Translations under genes and position numbers: made by a program
DNA from: an uncultured Phenylobacterium sp.
GTDB lineage: Bacteria; Pseudomonadota; Alphaproteobacteria; Caulobacterales; Caulobacteraceae
Assembly: GCA_945952175.1 (NCBI GenBank)
Contig: CAMFHW010000290.1
Coordinates: 1 to 5,836 of the forward strand
Length of the DNA stretch: 5,836 bases
Direction of reading: 5' to 3'
In this document: positions 5,243 to 5,836 of the stretch, one piece after another
How the letters are laid out: each line of letters opens with the position of its first letter
Numbering within the stretch: the first letter of the stretch is position 1
The notes under the pieces: generated by a model
What the model was told of the DNA's origin: nothing
The model's database searches: none
What the model saw: only the letters and a program-made list of their open reading frames with translations

Positions 5243-5836
5243 ATGAGCGAGAGCCGAACGCCCCTGCCCCTGTCGGCGGAATCGCGGGGCGAGGCGCCCG
5301 GCCGCGGGCGGCTGGCCGGCCGGCGCATCCTGGTCATGGGCGGCGGCCAGCGGGTGTTCGACGCGGCCACCGATCCGATCGGCAACGGCCGGGCCATGTG
5401 CCTGCTCTATGCGCGCGAAGGCGCGCAGGTCGCAGTGGCCGACGTCAATCTCGGGAGCGCGGCCGACACGCTCGCCAGGATCGAGGCCGAGGGCGGTCGG
5501 GGCATGGCGATCCAGGGCGACGCCACCTCGGAGCCCGACGTGGCGCGCATCTTCGAAGAGGCGATCGCGGCGCTCGGCGGCCTCGACGGGGTGGTGTTCA
5601 ATGTCGGAACCTTCGGTGGGACGGGCCTGCGCGGCTTCGAGATCGCCGAGTGGGATCGGATCATGGCCATCAACCTGCGCGGCGCCATGCTGACCGGCCG
5701 CGAGGCGCTGGAGCGCATGGATCCGGGCGGCTCCCTGGTGCTGATCTCCTCGATCGCCGGCTTCAAGGCGGGCTCCCAGCTCGTCGCCTACGACGCCTCC
5801 AAGGCCGCCCTGGGCGGGCTGATGCGTCACCTGGCC
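5243..5836 (+). CDS. Short-chain dehydrogenase/reductase (SDR), N-terminal 198 residues, 3' end outside window
   Basis: A Rossmann-fold NAD(P)-dependent oxidoreductase that still reads open at the window edge. After a non-conserved, Pro/Arg-rich leader of about 25 residues comes the first strand RILVMGGG (28-35). The glycine loop is unusual: between GGG and the G-N-G-R-A (47-51) lie about ten extra residues, RVFDAATDPI, where classical SDRs have two or three. D67 (VAVADVN) ends the second strand and favours NAD over NADP. D93 (GDAT) fits the adenine contact, and NVG (120-122) replaces NAG. Catalytic residues N144, S170, Y183 and K187 (YDASK) are all present. It starts 4 bp after the lactonase stop with only a weak Shine-Dalgarno, so it is probably translated by coupling. 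The substrate may be an alcohol or ketone made in the same pathway; this is inference. Confidence 0.9.
   Translation, partial: MSESRTPLPLSAESRGEAPGRGRLAGRRILVMGGGQRVFDAATDPIGNGRAMCLLYAREGAQVAVADVNLGSAADTLARIEAEGGRGMAIQGDATSEPDVARIFEEAIAALGGLDGVVFNVGTFGGTGLRGFEIAEWDRIMAINLRGAMLTGREALERMDPGGSLVLISSIAGFKAGSQLVAYDASKAALGGLMRHLA

Noticed and set aside
4264..5397. Minus-strand open frame of 377 codons opposite tetR, the lactonase and the SDR
   Set aside because: It spans three well-supported plus-strand genes and their boundaries, and its translation shows only Gly/Arg/Val/Leu bias.
5174..5830. Minus-strand open frame of 218 codons opposite the SDR start
   Set aside because: The plus-strand frame contains an ordered set of SDR catalytic residues; this frame does not resemble a known protein.

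Overview
The window is very GC-rich, and its genes show strong G/C third-position bias, GTG and ATG starts and tight overlapping gene packing. Protein content (tandem-domain UspA-like protein, YfbR-type HD hydrolase, NrtR-type NAD regulator, TetR/lactonase/SDR set) points to an alphaproteobacterium, most likely Caulobacterales (Caulobacter/Phenylobacterium-like). This assignment rests on remembered family resemblance, not on a search. No rRNA, tRNA, CRISPR array, insertion sequence or phage gene is visible, and no stretch over about 120 bases lacks a gene.

Layout: (1) 2-253, the C-terminal end of an unrecognised plus-strand protein, followed by a strong GC-rich hairpin (268-298) in the convergent gap. 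(2) 331-1536, a two-gene minus-strand operon: a universal stress protein transcribed first, then a small conserved-type hypothetical protein 18 bp behind it. A TTGA-N6-TCAA box (FNR/FixK type) lies at 1589-1602 upstream of the stress protein, with a -10-like element at the class II distance. (3) 1647-3774, a plus-strand operon of three tightly coupled genes: a YfbR-like HD nucleotidase, a Cys-X5-Arg protein/dual-specificity phosphatase, and an NrtR-family regulator whose Nudix box is degenerate. (4) 3836-5836, a second plus-strand cluster: a TetR repressor with a perfect 16-bp palindrome just before its start, a metallo-beta-lactamase-fold lactonase with all AiiA-type active-site residues, and a short-chain dehydrogenase that runs off the window end.

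How the parts may work together: the Usp pair looks like an oxygen-limitation/stress response unit. The HD-phosphatase-NrtR operon suggests phosphate removal from nucleotides tied to NAD control. The TetR-lactonase-SDR cluster looks like a ligand-inducible unit that opens a lactone (an N-acyl homoserine lactone or another lactone) and then oxidises or reduces a product. These functional links are inferred from adjacency and motifs. The families are individually known; the unusual points are the gene combination in region 3, the placement of the regulatory sites in regions 2 and 4, and the long insertion in the SDR nucleotide-binding loop.
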